Positions 9,132 to 18,017 of a stretch of 64,000 nt of DNA are shown one piece after another (the first letter of the stretch is position 1; the number at the start of each line of letters is the position of its first letter). Source of the DNA: Halobacteriales archaeon QS_5_70_15 (GTDB lineage Archaea; Halobacteriota; Halobacteria; Halobacteriales; Haloarculaceae); assembly GCA_003022005.1 (NCBI GenBank), contig PXRQ01000081.1, positions 16,066 through 80,065 of the forward strand. Reading direction: 5' to 3'. The notes beneath the pieces were generated by a model. The model had not been told where the DNA came from and made no database searches. It saw nothing but the letters and a program-made list of their open reading frames with translations. The translations under genes were made by a program, and so were the position numbers.

Positions 9132-9665
9132 ATGCGTACACCGTCCCCGGATCTCCGGGCCGGCGTGTCGGACGTGGCACCGCTCCTGGTCGGGGTCGCC
9201 CCCTTCGGCCTCGTCGTCAACCTCCGGTTCGCCGTGCTCAGCGCCTCCATCGCCGCCTACTTCCGCGGGCTGCCGACGGCGTGGCGCTGGCTCGTCGGCG
9301 TCCTACTCGTCGACGTGCTCTACGCGCTCTCCGTCACCACGTTCGAGCGGGAACCCGAGGTCGACCGACGGTGGTACTACCTCGGTGCCGGCGTCGTCCT
9401 CTGGGTTGGCTGGCAGGCCGGTACCGTCGTCGGGGTTCTCCTCGGGAGGGGTATCCCCGAAAGCGTCCCGTTCGGTTTCGTCGTCCCCCTGATCTTCATC
9501 GGCCTGCTCGTCCCCACCATCGACGACGCCTCGACGCTCGCGGCTGCCGGCGCCGGCGGAACGGTCGCCGTTCTCGGGTCGAACCTCCCGCTCAACGCCG
9601 GCCTGCTCGTCGCGGCCGCGTGCGGGGTCGGGGCCGGATTCCTCGCCGATCGGAGGGGTGCCTGA
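9132..9665 (+). pseudogene. azlC: AzlC-like branched-chain amino acid permease subunit with internal deletion
   Basis: The frame encodes an AzlC-type membrane protein of 177 residues, against about 230 for the family. The start (RAGVSDVAPLLVGVAPFGL) matches the usual first segment. The next residues (VVNLRFAVLSASIAAYFRGL, near 28-47) correspond to a part that normally follows after some 55-60 further residues. An in-frame deletion has thus removed about two membrane segments, including the usual GASQ region. AzlCD exports branched-chain amino acids. The frame stays open, so a shortened protein could be made, but I expect it to be inactive. It is followed at once by a damaged azlD. Confidence 0.72.
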
Positions 9666-9998
9666 ACGGTCGACGCGGCCGACGACACCGCCGTTTGGAC
9701 CCTCGTCGGCATTGTCGGCGCCGGAACGCTCGCCATCCGCCTCTCCTTCCTGCTCCTGTTCGAGCGGCTCGATACCGTCCCGCCCCGCGTCGAGCGCGCC
9801 CTCTCGTTCGTTCCGCCGGCGGTGTTCGCGGCCATCGCACTCCCCGTGCTCCCGCTAGAGGCCGTCCTCTCGGTGTCGCCCGACCTCGGCAGGCTCCTCG
9901 CGGCCGGCGCGGCTGTGGTCGTCGCCCGGAAAACCGAGAACCTCGTTGCGACGATCGCCGTGGGCATAGCCGTCCTCGCGGCGTTGCAGGCGGTCTGA
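9666..9998 (+). pseudogene. azlD: AzlD-like subunit lacking a start codon
   Basis: Directly after the azlC stop (9663-9665), in the same frame, an open stretch encodes a hydrophobic protein of the AzlD family, about 110 residues and of normal length. Recognisable are VWTLVGIVGAGTLAIRLSFL near the start and LLAAGAAVVVARKTENLVAT near the end. Its first codon is ACG where ATG would be expected, and no other usable start lies nearby upstream. With the deletion in azlC this looks like a dead exporter pair, though a sequencing error in one base cannot be excluded. Confidence 0.65.
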
Positions 9999-10222
9999 AC
10001 GGCCGATAGACCGAACCGCGGGCGCACACGACATCTCTAACCCGAGGACTGTCGCCCGCCACGAGACACGCCACCCGACATCGCTCCGCGAAGGTTCAAG
10101 TACCGGAACGGGGCCACCGCCGCCGTGACCTGACCGTCGCCACGGGGCGGGTTGCGGGAGCGCGGTGGGACCGCCCCGCGGGAGCCACCGTCCACCGCCT
10201 GTTCGCTCCACACGTCCCCGAC
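9999..10222. other. Non-coding spacer
   Basis: I see no credible gene in these 224 bases. The segment lies between the azlD remnant and the dehydrogenase remnant, and open frames across it are short and basic. Confidence 0.5.
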
Positions 10223-10522
10223 ATCGCGCTCCTGCCGGGCGACGGCATCGGTCCCGAGGTGGTCGACGCGACCGCCCCGTCGGTCGGTGACTCGGCGACT
10301 GCTTCGGGATCGACGTCGAGTTCGCGCGTTACGACCGGGGGAGCGACCGGTACGTCGAGCGCGGCGCTCGTGCTCGAGGACCTCGGCGAAGATAACGCCG
10401 CCACGGCGCTCCGGGAGGCCGTCGAGGCGCATCTCGCCGTTCCCGACGCCCCACGGACGCCCGACCTCGGCGGCTCCGCCGGTACTGAATCCGTGGCCGA
10501 CTCCGTTCGTGCGCGCCTCTGA
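10223..10522 (+). pseudogene. Collapsed isocitrate/isopropylmalate dehydrogenase-family remnant
   Basis: The left part encodes IALLPGDGIGPEVVD, the conserved N-terminus of decarboxylating dehydrogenases. After a frame change near 10290 the N-terminal domain continues as FGIDVEFARYDRGSDRY. Near 10365 it jumps to a C-terminal tail (LVLEDLGEDNAATALREAV, then APRTPDLGG) closely resembling the tail of the intact homologue at 48274-49329. Roughly 250 central residues, including the catalytic Tyr, Lys and Asp, are gone. No start codon is visible. It is a dead copy left by one or more deletions. Confidence 0.75.
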
Positions 10523-10621
10523 GTGGCACCGATCCGTCCGGCTTCGGGTTTCGGGGTCCGACCACCGCGGGACCCGGCGGTCGCACCGAACACCTAACCC
10601 GTCGCGCATGGAGTCCCCGCT

Positions 10622-11395
10622 ATGCTCGACGGAGTCACGGCGTTCGTCACGGGCGCCAGCCAGGGCATCGGCCGCGTCATCGCCACGGAGCTCGCGGACG
10701 AGGGCGCGAACGTCGCGCTCGCCGCCAGGAGCAACGGGATCCACGAGACGGCCGCGGCGATCGACGACGAGGAACGGACGCTGACGGTGGAGACCGACGT
10801 CACGGAGGAGGCGTCGGTCGAGGAGTCGATCGAGGCCACGGTCGAGCGGTTCGACGGCCTCGACTGTCTGGTCAACAACGCCGGGATCGCGGGACCGACG
10901 AAGCCCGTCGAGGAGGTCGCCGTCGAGGAGTGGGGCCACACGATGGACGTGAACGCGCTCGGCCCGTTCCTCTGTACCAAACACGCCGCGGCGCATCTCC
11001 GCGCGAGCGAGCGCGGTAGCGTCGTCAACATAGGCTCCATCAGCGGCAAGCGCCCCCTGGAGAACCGGACACCGTACGCGGCCTCGAAGATGGCAGTGAT
11101 CGGTCTCACCCGGACCCTCGCGTTCGAACTCGGCGACGACGACGTCACCGTGAACGCCATCTGTCCGGGGGCGACCCGCGGGGACCGCATCGAACGGGTC
11201 ATCGAGGGGCAGGCCGAGGCGAAGGGCATCCCCTTCGAGGAGGCCAAAGAGCAGGTGTTCACCGAGGACGCCGCGCTCGGGCGGCTCGTCGACCCGGAGG
11301 ACGTCGCCGACATGGTCGTCTACCTCGCGAGCGAGCGGGGCGGGCGGATCTCCGCGCAGGACCTGAACGTCGACGGCGGTACGATCTGGTACTGA
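10622..11395 (+). CDS. Short-chain dehydrogenase/reductase, 257 aa
   Basis: This is a classical SDR using NAD(P). It has TGASQGIG (residues 10-17) for the cofactor, NNAG near 86, a catalytic Ser in NIGSISG near 140, and Tyr152/Lys156 in YAASK. The C-terminal LNVDGGTIW ending is typical of family members of this length. Such enzymes oxidise or reduce hydroxyl groups, often in sugar-acid pathways (for example gluconate or keto-sugar-acid steps), but the substrate cannot be assigned. The start is a plain ATG after a weak cctaacc patch. It stands alone in orientation, converging with the glucarate-dehydratase-like gene and the remnant behind it. Confidence 0.85.
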   Translation: MLDGVTAFVTGASQGIGRVIATELADEGANVALAARSNGIHETAAAIDDEERTLTVETDVTEEASVEESIEATVERFDGLDCLVNNAGIAGPTKPVEEVAVEEWGHTMDVNALGPFLCTKHAAAHLRASERGSVVNIGSISGKRPLENRTPYAASKMAVIGLTRTLAFELGDDDVTVNAICPGATRGDRIERVIEGQAEAKGIPFEEAKEQVFTEDAALGRLVDPEDVADMVVYLASERGGRISAQDLNVDGGTIWY

Positions 11396-11447
11396 CGCCC
11401 GCAGGGGATCGGATCGGGGTCGACGGTCGTCCACCCGGGCGAGATAG

Positions 11448-11605
11448 CTACCCGTTGAACGCGTCGGCGTCGGGATCGTCGACGTGCTCGGCCAGAGCCC
11501 CCCGGGTCGGACCGCGGACGTCGACGAGCCTCGTGAACGAGTCCAGCGCGACCGTCTCGACCGCATCGAGGTCGAGCGACGCCGAGGGCGGTGTCGGCGT
11601 CACCG
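11448..11605 (-). other. Possible 3' remnant of an unidentified gene, about 50 codons
   Basis: Directly after the stop of the leftward glucarate-dehydratase-like gene, the minus strand stays open for about 50 codons to a TAG at 11448. The tail is acidic and ordered, with segments such as SLDLDAVETVALDSFTRLVD and ending DDPDADAFNG. That composition fits a haloarchaeal protein rather than noise. There is no start codon, so it looks like the C-terminal end of a gene whose 5' part was lost. I do not recognise the family. Confidence 0.35.
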
Positions 11606-12829
11606 CTACCACCGCGGCTTGTTCGGGAGCCAGTCGCTCCGCCCGACCTCCGTCTCCGCGTCGGCGTACTCGGCGGCCATCGAGTCGACCGAGGAGTAGG
11701 CGAGCGTCTCCTCCTCCCGGTACCGTTCGTGCATCCGTTCGAGCTCGGCCTCGTCGATCTCGACGCCGAGCCCCGGGTCGTCGGGAACCTCGACGTGGCC
11801 GTCCTCGAACGCGAGCGGCTCCGTCACGACGTCGTCGGCCATCCACGGGTAGTGGCTATCACACGCGTAGCGGAGCGTTGGCATGGCGGCGGCGACGTGG
11901 GTCATCGCGGCCATGCTGACCCCGAGGTGGGAGTTCGAGTGCATCCCCACCCCGAGGTCGAACGCCCGTGCGACCGCGTCCAGCCGCAGGTTTCCCGACA
12001 TCCCGGCCCAGTAGTGGTGATCGCTCAGGATCACGTCGACCGCGTCGGCCGCGACCGCGGGCGCGATCTCGTCGAACGCCGTGACGTACATGTTGGTCGC
12101 GACGGGGAAGTCGACCTGCTCCTTGAGGCGGGCGTGGGCGTGCATCGTCGGCACGGGGTCCTCGAGGAACTGGACGCGCAGGTCCGAGTCCCGGAGCCGG
12201 CGGGCGAGACGGATGGCCGTCTCGACGCTCCAGGTCCCGTTCGGATCGATCCGGAGCGGCGCGTTAGGGAACTCCTCGGCGAGCAGGTCGAGGGTCCGGA
12301 GTTCCTCTTCGGGCGGGAGGACGCCGCCCTTCAGCTTGAGGACGCGGAAGCCGCCGTGGTCGACGAACTGCCGCGCCTCCTCGACCATCGCCTCCGCGGA
12401 TCCTACCTCCTCCGGGGCGACGGCCGCGGTTTCCGGCTCGGAGTCGGCGTACTTGTAGAACAGGTAGCCGGAGAACTCCACGCGGTCCCGGACCTTTCCG
12501 CCGAGCACGCTGTACGCTGGCTGTCCCGTGGCCCGACCGATGAGGTCGACGATGGCCGTGTCGATGGCGCCGTAGGCCATCGGGTCCTGGAGCCGCAACT
12601 CGAGCGGCCGGCGCTCGTAGGGGTTCATCCCCTCGATCATCCCCCTCGCGCGTTCGAGCGCCCCGATGACCGCGTCGTCGCCGTAGGTCTCCGCCACGCC
12701 GACCTGGCCGTCGGCGGTCGTCAGCCGCAGGATCGTCCGGGCCGCCAGTTCGCTGTGTGCGCCCCAGGAGTTGCGCAGGGGCGGCTCCCGGTGGGCGACC
12801 GGAACCACCTCCATGTCGGTGATGCGCAT
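11606..12829 (-). CDS. Glucarate dehydratase-like enolase superfamily enzyme, 407 aa
   Basis: This enolase-superfamily dehydratase most resembles glucarate dehydratases. It shows Lys165/Lys167 in KLKGG, Asp195 and Asn197 in RIDPNGTW, Glu223 in FLEDPVP, Asn246 in ATNMYVT, the SDHHYWAG segment near 269-276, and His297 in GMHSNSHLG. These match the Lys, metal-ligand and His-Asp positions of that subfamily. The reaction would be removal of water from a hexarate or related sugar acid to a 2-keto-3-deoxy acid. The substrate is inferred, since related enzymes also use other acids. The start is ATG 12829 with a gtaactc patch 27 bases upstream. It is divergent from an SDR. Confidence 0.82.
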   Translation of the reverse strand: MRITDMEVVPVAHREPPLRNSWGAHSELAARTILRLTTADGQVGVAETYGDDAVIGALERARGMIEGMNPYERRPLELRLQDPMAYGAIDTAIVDLIGRATGQPAYSVLGGKVRDRVEFSGYLFYKYADSEPETAAVAPEEVGSAEAMVEEARQFVDHGGFRVLKLKGGVLPPEEELRTLDLLAEEFPNAPLRIDPNGTWSVETAIRLARRLRDSDLRVQFLEDPVPTMHAHARLKEQVDFPVATNMYVTAFDEIAPAVAADAVDVILSDHHYWAGMSGNLRLDAVARAFDLGVGMHSNSHLGVSMAAMTHVAAAMPTLRYACDSHYPWMADDVVTEPLAFEDGHVEVPDDPGLGVEIDEAELERMHERYREEETLAYSSVDSMAAEYADAETEVGRSDWLPNKPRW

Positions 12830-12934
12830 ATGTGGTGGGGGCGAGCGTCGCGTGGTAACTCTGCCGGTCCCCGGGGACCTGCCCGCCGGACCGGGGCTAC
12901 GCCTATGTCGACCGGCGCCGATGCTCCGTCCGCC

Positions 12935-13684
12935 ATGCCAGCGGACCTATCGGAGAGCGTCGCGCTCGTCACCGGGGCGAGCGCCGGTATCGGTCGTGCG
13001 ACCGCTCGCGTCCTCGCGAGGGAGGGCGCGGACGTCGCGCTCGTCGCGCGGCGCGAGGAGCGACTCGATGAACTCGCCGGGGAGATAGCGGACGAACACG
13101 GCGTCGAGGCGCTCGTCCTCCCGACGGACGTCTCCGACGACGGACAGGTCGACGAGGCGGTCGAGGCAGCCGTCGAGCGGTTCGGCGGCCTCGACGTCGT
13201 CGTGAGCAACGCGGGGGTAAACCGCATGGGCGACGTCGAGGAGCTATCGACCGAGACGTTCCGGCAGATCATGGGTGTCAACTGCGAGGGGACGTTCTTC
13301 GTCACGCGGGCGGTCGTTCCCCATCTGCGCGAGTCGGAAGGGTCGCTGATCTACGTCGGGAGTTTCGCGGGGAAGTACCCCCGACCGGGCCAACCCGTCT
13401 ACGCCGCCTCGAAATGGTGGACCCAGGGGTTCGCCCTGAGCCTGGCGGGCGACCTCGGGACGGACGACGTCGCCGTCACCGTCCTCAACCCCACGGAGGT
13501 CAGCACCGAGATCGGCATCCAGGACGGCCGACCGGCCCACGAGCGGTTCGAGGACCGACCGGCCGCCGACCCGGAGGACCTCGCGGAGGCCATCGCCTTC
13601 GCCGCCCGACAGGAGTCACCGAACGCCGTCGCGGAACTGGGCTTCTACCGCCGGGACAAGTTCGACTCCTTCCGACGGGACTGA
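12935..13684 (+). CDS. Short-chain dehydrogenase/reductase, 249 aa
   Basis: This classical SDR has TGASAGIG (residues 13-20), a haloarchaeal RREERLDEL segment, SNAG near 91, Ser143, and Tyr156/Lys160 in YAASK. It is probably an NAD(P)-dependent oxidoreductase for a sugar-acid or keto-acid intermediate. I chose ATG 12935 because the protein then begins seven residues before the first strand, as in relatives, and a cctatgtc TATA-like patch sits about 29 bases upstream. An in-frame ATG at 12905 lies inside that patch and would add ten residues. It is divergent from the glucarate-dehydratase-like gene, which suggests shared control. Confidence 0.83.
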   Translation: MPADLSESVALVTGASAGIGRATARVLAREGADVALVARREERLDELAGEIADEHGVEALVLPTDVSDDGQVDEAVEAAVERFGGLDVVVSNAGVNRMGDVEELSTETFRQIMGVNCEGTFFVTRAVVPHLRESEGSLIYVGSFAGKYPRPGQPVYAASKWWTQGFALSLAGDLGTDDVAVTVLNPTEVSTEIGIQDGRPAHERFEDRPAADPEDLAEAIAFAARQESPNAVAELGFYRRDKFDSFRRD

Positions 13685-13766
13685 CGGCGTCCCACCGCTC
13701 CCCACCCGGGACGGCGCCCTCGTCCCTCGACCCAACCCTTTTATTTCGACCGCGTGCTCCCGGCCC

Positions 13767-14690
13767 ATGGAGTACACGACGCTGGGCTCGACGGGGACGA
13801 CCGTCTCCCGCATCGCACTCGGGTGCAACAGCTTCGGAAGCGAGGCCGAGTGGATGCTCGACGAGGCCGAGAGCCGGGAGATCATCGAGCGGGCGATCGA
13901 CCTCGGGATCAACTTCTTCGACACGGCGAACGTCTACTCGTACGGCGAATCCGAGCGCGTCCTCGGGAACGTCCTGGCGGACTACGACCGGGACGCGCAG
14001 GTCGTCGCCACCAAGGTCTACTTCCCGATGGACGGGGACGACCCGAACACGGGCGGGCTCTCCCGCAAGACGGTCGACCAGATCCACCGGTGGGACGACG
14101 AGACGCCCATCGAGGAGACCATACGGAGCCTCGACGACGCGGTCCGCCGGGAACAGGTCCGCTATCTGGGTGCGTCCTCGATGTGGGCCTACCAGTTCGC
14201 CGACGCGCTTCACATCTCCGACCGCCTGGGCCTCGACCGGTTCGTCACGATGCAGGACCACTACAACCTGGTCTACCGCGAGGAGGAACGCGAGATGCTC
14301 CCGCTCTGCGAGCGGGAGGGCGTCGGCGTCATCCCCTGGTCGCCGCTCGCCCGCGGCTACCTCGCCCGACCGCACGAGGAGCTGGAGACGACGACCCGTG
14401 GCCGGACGGACGGGCTGATGGACGAGCGCCTCGCCGGGTACCGCGCGAACGGGGGCGACGAGATCAACGAACGGGTGGAGGAACTGGCCGCCGAGAAGGG
14501 CGTCTCGATGGCCCAGATCGCCCTCGCGTGGCTCCTCCACCAGGACGCGGTCGACGCCCCCATCGTCGGCACCACGAGCGTCGAACACCTCGAGGACGCC
14601 GCCGAGGCCACCGAGATCGACCTGTCGGAGTCGGATCTCGAGTACCTCGAGGAGCCCTACGAACCCGTCGGAGTCCTCGGCCACGAGTGA
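13767..14690 (+). CDS. Aldo/keto reductase with in-frame internal deletion, 307 aa
   Basis: This is an NADP-dependent aldo/keto reductase of the broad AKR family. The catalytic set is present: Asp52 and Tyr57 in FDTANVYSYGESE, Lys83 in ATKVYF, and His107 in IHRWD. Between GLSRK (97-101) and IHRWD, however, the usual stretch of about 20 residues is missing. The related copy at 47403 still has it (AIEQELANSLDRLGMETVDS). The loss is in frame and removes a helix and most of the strand leading to the catalytic His, so activity is doubtful. A ttttatttc box lies 25 bases before the ATG. The two copies are clearly recent duplicates in their shared parts. Confidence 0.8.
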   Translation: MEYTTLGSTGTTVSRIALGCNSFGSEAEWMLDEAESREIIERAIDLGINFFDTANVYSYGESERVLGNVLADYDRDAQVVATKVYFPMDGDDPNTGGLSRKTVDQIHRWDDETPIEETIRSLDDAVRREQVRYLGASSMWAYQFADALHISDRLGLDRFVTMQDHYNLVYREEEREMLPLCEREGVGVIPWSPLARGYLARPHEELETTTRGRTDGLMDERLAGYRANGGDEINERVEELAAEKGVSMAQIALAWLLHQDAVDAPIVGTTSVEHLEDAAEATEIDLSESDLEYLEEPYEPVGVLGHE

Positions 14691-14705
14691 GCGGTCCGGG
14701 GCGGG

Positions 14706-15692
14706 TCATCCGTCGGTCACGGCCCGCAGTGCCTCGCGGTCGAGGTCGCCGGTCCGGACGACGGTCGTCCCGTCGAGTCGCACGGTCGGGTCGGTCACGA
14801 CGGCGTCGAGGTGGACGTCGCTTCCGGTCTCGCCCCCGATGCTGGTGTTGTCCCCGAGCGCGACGTCGAGGACGCCGAGGCGCTTCTTGCACTCCGCGAG
14901 GTCGTGGGTGAGCCGCGCGGCGGGGTTCGTCCCGAGCGCGAACTCGGCGAGGTTGTACGGGTCGCCCGCCCCGGCCGCGAGCAGTTCCCGGAGCCGGTCG
15001 GCGTCGGGACCGCCCTCGACCTCGGTCGCACGGCAGTCCTCGATGGCGAGTTCGATGGGGTCATCGAGGGCGCCGAGGCCGTCCATCGCGTGGTCGAGGA
15101 CGATCCGTCCCTCGGCCGTCCCCTCGACCGGCGAGGCGACGGCGAGTCCGGGCGGGAGGTTCGCGAAGCCGTAGTCGTGGAAGAACCCGTCGAGCGGGAG
15201 GGCCGTCCGCCCCGCGAGGCTCGTCTCGAAGTCGGTGCCGGCGGGGGCGGTCACGCTCGCCGCGTCGGCGGCCGAGAGGGCCGCACAGACCAGCGCCGTC
15301 GTCTCCCGCACCGCGGCGAAGTCGGCGGTCATCGCTCCCTCGGTCATCATCTCCGGCGTGACCCCGCGCAGGACGAGCACGCGCGCGCCGGCCTCCGCCG
15401 CCTCCCGGCGGGCGCGGGTGTGTGTCAGCGAGTACTCGTTGGCCGCGAGGACGACGTCGGCCCCGCGCATCGCGGCCGCGACAGTTCCCGGCGGTTCCTC
15501 GCCGTGACCGCCCTGCCACGGCATCACGCACAGCACGGCCGTCGCGTCCGTGGCCCGGCAGGCCGAGGCGAGCGCCCGACCCAGGTCGGCCGCCCCCGGG
15601 TCGACGACCACCAGGACGTCCTCGTCCGGTTCGACCGCCGCCGGTCCCTCGACCACCCGGCGGGCCGGTCGGGCGAGTTCCAGTTCCTCCAT
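14706..15692 (-). CDS. M29-like aminopeptidase family protein, 328 aa
   Basis: The protein resembles the thermophilic aminopeptidase (M29) family and its non-peptidase relatives such as 2,5-dihydroxypyridine dioxygenases. The conserved C-terminal region is visible: a FALGTNPAARL segment near 270, then GDNTSIGGETGSDVHLD near 297-313 holding metal-binding acidic and His residues. The N-terminal half (LVVVDPG, CVMPWQGGHG) matches a nucleotide-like fold seen in the group. Function could be peptide cleavage or ring opening of an aromatic; the sequence does not decide. The ATG at 15692 has a gggaaaacg patch 25 bases upstream. It is divergent from the dehydrogenase at 15905. Confidence 0.65.
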   Translation of the reverse strand: MEELELARPARRVVEGPAAVEPDEDVLVVVDPGAADLGRALASACRATDATAVLCVMPWQGGHGEEPPGTVAAAMRGADVVLAANEYSLTHTRARREAAEAGARVLVLRGVTPEMMTEGAMTADFAAVRETTALVCAALSAADAASVTAPAGTDFETSLAGRTALPLDGFFHDYGFANLPPGLAVASPVEGTAEGRIVLDHAMDGLGALDDPIELAIEDCRATEVEGGPDADRLRELLAAGAGDPYNLAEFALGTNPAARLTHDLAECKKRLGVLDVALGDNTSIGGETGSDVHLDAVVTDPTVRLDGTTVVRTGDLDREALRAVTDG

Positions 15693-15904
15693 ACCCGTCG
15701 TGGGACCCGGGGCGGGAAAACGGGGTCGGTGGTCGTCCCGTCGGGCACCGTCTCGTCCGTCCGTTCCCCCCGACGGAGTCCGTCCCTCTCTCCGCCGGGG
15801 AGCGTCCCGTTTCCTCGCCGGGGTTCGTTCGTCTCCCCACGGGGCTCGTCCCGTCCCCGGGTCCCGAGGGCAACCTTTTGTCGCCGCACCCGGTGGGAGG
15901 ACGC

Positions 15905-16894
15905 ATGGTCGACGGGAACGGAAACGAGAACGGGAAGTGGGGGGTACTGGTCCCGGAACCGGTCGACGAGGCCGGTCCGGAATCGATCCGGGATATCGCC
16001 GAGGTGGTCGGCCCCGACGCTCACCCGGACGACGCCGCACGACGGGCGGACATCGACCGGTTCGACGCCGTCGTCGTCCGGACGTTCGAGGTCGACCGCG
16101 AGCTCCTGGCGCGGGCCGACCGGCTGAAGGTGATCGCAAAGCACGGCGCCGGGCTGGACAACGTGGACGTCGGGGCGGCGACCGACCGCGGGGTCGTCGT
16201 CTGCAACACGCCGGACGTGAACGCCCCCTCGGTCGCCGAGCACGCCGTCGCGCTCGCGCTCGCGGTCCGCAAGCGCCTGCGCGTCGCCGACGCCGACGTC
16301 CGCGCGGGCGTCTGGGACCGGACGAAGTACGTCGCGCCCGAACTCGCCGGCGACACGCTGGGTCTGTTCGGCTGTGGCAGCATCGGCGAGCCCGTGGCCG
16401 AACTCGCGGCCGCGTTCGGGATGGACGTCCTCGTGTTCGACCCGTACCTGACCGAGGAGACGGCACCGGACGGCGCCGAACTCGTCGAGGCACCGGGTGA
16501 CCTGTTCGGCCGGGCCGACGTCGTGAGCGTCCACGCGCCGCTCACCGAGGAGACGCGGGGCGCCATCGGGAGGGAGGAACTCGCCCGCTTCGAGGACGGC
16601 GTCCTCGTCAACACCGCCCGCGGGGGTATCGTCGACGAGGACGCGCTCGTCGCGGCGCTCGAGAACGACACCCTCGCCGGCGCCGGCCTCGACACCTTCG
16701 AGTCCGAGCCGCCGGATCCCGACCATCCGCTGTTCGACTTCGAGACCGTCGTCGCGACGCCGCACGTCGCCGGGTCGACGGTCGAGGCACTCGAGCGCAT
16801 GAGTCGCGGCGCCGCCGAGAACATCCGGACGGTCTACGAGGGCCGGCTCCCCGAGACGACGGTCAACGCCGACGGAATCGAGGGGCGGGAGTGA
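15905..16894 (+). CDS. D-isomer-specific 2-hydroxyacid dehydrogenase (phosphoglycerate-dehydrogenase-like), 329 aa
   Basis: This NAD-dependent dehydrogenase has GCGSIGEPVA (157-166), Arg239 in NTARGGIVDEDAL, Glu268 in ESEPPDPDHPL and His287 in TPHVAG. It resembles the catalytic core of phosphoglycerate dehydrogenase but lacks regulatory ACT domains, so serine biosynthesis is not implied. A keto-acid or hydroxypyruvate reductase role is more likely. An accttttgtc box lies 30 bases before the ATG. The stop codon TGA (16892-16894) supplies the first base of an 80-bp palindromic element. It is the second of four such dehydrogenases in the window. Confidence 0.85.
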   Translation: MVDGNGNENGKWGVLVPEPVDEAGPESIRDIAEVVGPDAHPDDAARRADIDRFDAVVVRTFEVDRELLARADRLKVIAKHGAGLDNVDVGAATDRGVVVCNTPDVNAPSVAEHAVALALAVRKRLRVADADVRAGVWDRTKYVAPELAGDTLGLFGCGSIGEPVAELAAAFGMDVLVFDPYLTEETAPDGAELVEAPGDLFGRADVVSVHAPLTEETRGAIGREELARFEDGVLVNTARGGIVDEDALVAALENDTLAGAGLDTFESEPPDPDHPLFDFETVVATPHVAGSTVEALERMSRGAAENIRTVYEGRLPETTVNADGIEGRE

Positions 16895-16972
16895 TACTGT
16901 CGGACGTAACTGCCTGAACATCATCGCCACCACGTACGGCGATATCGTTCACGGGCTTATGTCCGACAGTAT
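16894..16972. repeat. Palindromic element, 79 bp, gtcggac type (copy 1)
   Basis: Perfect 12-base arms, atactgtcggac (16894-16905) and gtccgacagtat (16961-16972), enclose an inner imperfect hairpin (gaacatcatcgcc against ggcgatatcgttc). The left arm begins on the last base of the preceding stop codon. The same element with one paired change is at 60987-61066. It could be a miniature mobile element or a structured 3'-end RNA. It holds no gene. Confidence 0.75.
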
Positions 16973-17148
16973 GAGGATCGATGGCCAGCGTTCGGGATAG
17001 CGAACGCGGCCCCAACGTCCCCTTGGGTGGGACCGCTCGGGGTCTTTCGAAACGTTCCGTCGGTCCCTGCACTACCTCGATGAGGATCGAGAACGGCCGG
17101 AACGTCTCACCCGAACCCTTTTGCTCGGGAGGGGAGTGGACTGCCCGT

Positions 17149-17928
17149 ATGCCGACGAATCACGTTCGCGAGCGACTCGAGAGCGACGAACCGGCGCTGG
17201 GTGCCCGCGCGGAGACGTTCTCTCCGGTGATGGTCGAGGTGTACGGGCAACTCGGGTACGATTTCGTCTGGCTCGACTTCGAGCACGGCGGCCCGAGCCC
17301 GTACGACAGCACCGCGTTCGACGCGCTGATCCGGGCGGCCGAGAGTGCCGGTATCGAACTCTTCGTTCGCGTCCCGTCTGGCGACCCGCCGTTGATCCAC
17401 AAGGTACTCGACACGGGGGTACGGACGATCCTAATCCCGCAGGTCCGGAGCGCCGCCGAGGTGCGCGAGGCGGTCGAGGCCGCGCACTTCACCTACGACG
17501 GCGGCCCGGGTGCCCGCGGGTTCGGCGGCGGTCGGCCGACTGGGTGGGGGGCGGACGACGAGGGGTTCATCGAGGACCAGGACGAGTCCGTCCTCGTGGG
17601 TGCGATGATCGAGCACCGCGACGCCGTCGAGAACGCCGAGGAGATCCTCTCGGTCCCGGAACTCGGGTTCGCGTTCATCGGCGCGAACGACCTCTCGATA
17701 TCGATGGGCCGTCCCCGGCAGACCGACCACCCGGAGGTGCGGGCGGCCATCGAGACCGCCGAGGACGCGTGCCGGGAGGCCGGCGTCCCGTTCGGCGCCC
17801 CGAAACACGACACCGGGGCCGCCGCGGCGGCCATCGACGACGGGTACAGCGTCCTGCGGGTCGGCGACGAGGTCGGGGCCGCCCGGGAAGCGCTGGGTTC
17901 GCGCCTGGAGACGCTGCGCGGGAACTGA
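17149..17928 (+). CDS. HpcH/HpaI family aldolase, 259 aa
   Basis: This is a class II pyruvate aldolase-fold protein of the HpcH/HpaI family, which cleaves 2-keto-3-deoxy or 4-hydroxy-2-oxo acids to pyruvate and an aldehyde. Motifs are LDFEHGGPSPYD (42-53, with His46), a substrate Arg in FVRVPSGD near 75, and a metal-binding region around AMIEHRDAVENAEEIL near 150. It has the usual length. The ATG at 17149 follows a ccttttgct box by 28 bases; a longer frame upstream would run through unrelated sequence. It is followed in the same direction by an SDR, 89 bases away. Confidence 0.85.
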   Translation: MPTNHVRERLESDEPALGARAETFSPVMVEVYGQLGYDFVWLDFEHGGPSPYDSTAFDALIRAAESAGIELFVRVPSGDPPLIHKVLDTGVRTILIPQVRSAAEVREAVEAAHFTYDGGPGARGFGGGRPTGWGADDEGFIEDQDESVLVGAMIEHRDAVENAEEILSVPELGFAFIGANDLSISMGRPRQTDHPEVRAAIETAEDACREAGVPFGAPKHDTGAAAAAIDDGYSVLRVGDEVGAAREALGSRLETLRGN

Positions 17929-18017
17929 CCGGCCGCGAGGCCTCGGAGTCGGCGACGACGGGGCCGCCGGGATGCGGCGTCCCCCGGGTTTATCGCGACC
18001 CCCGCCGAGCTACGCGC

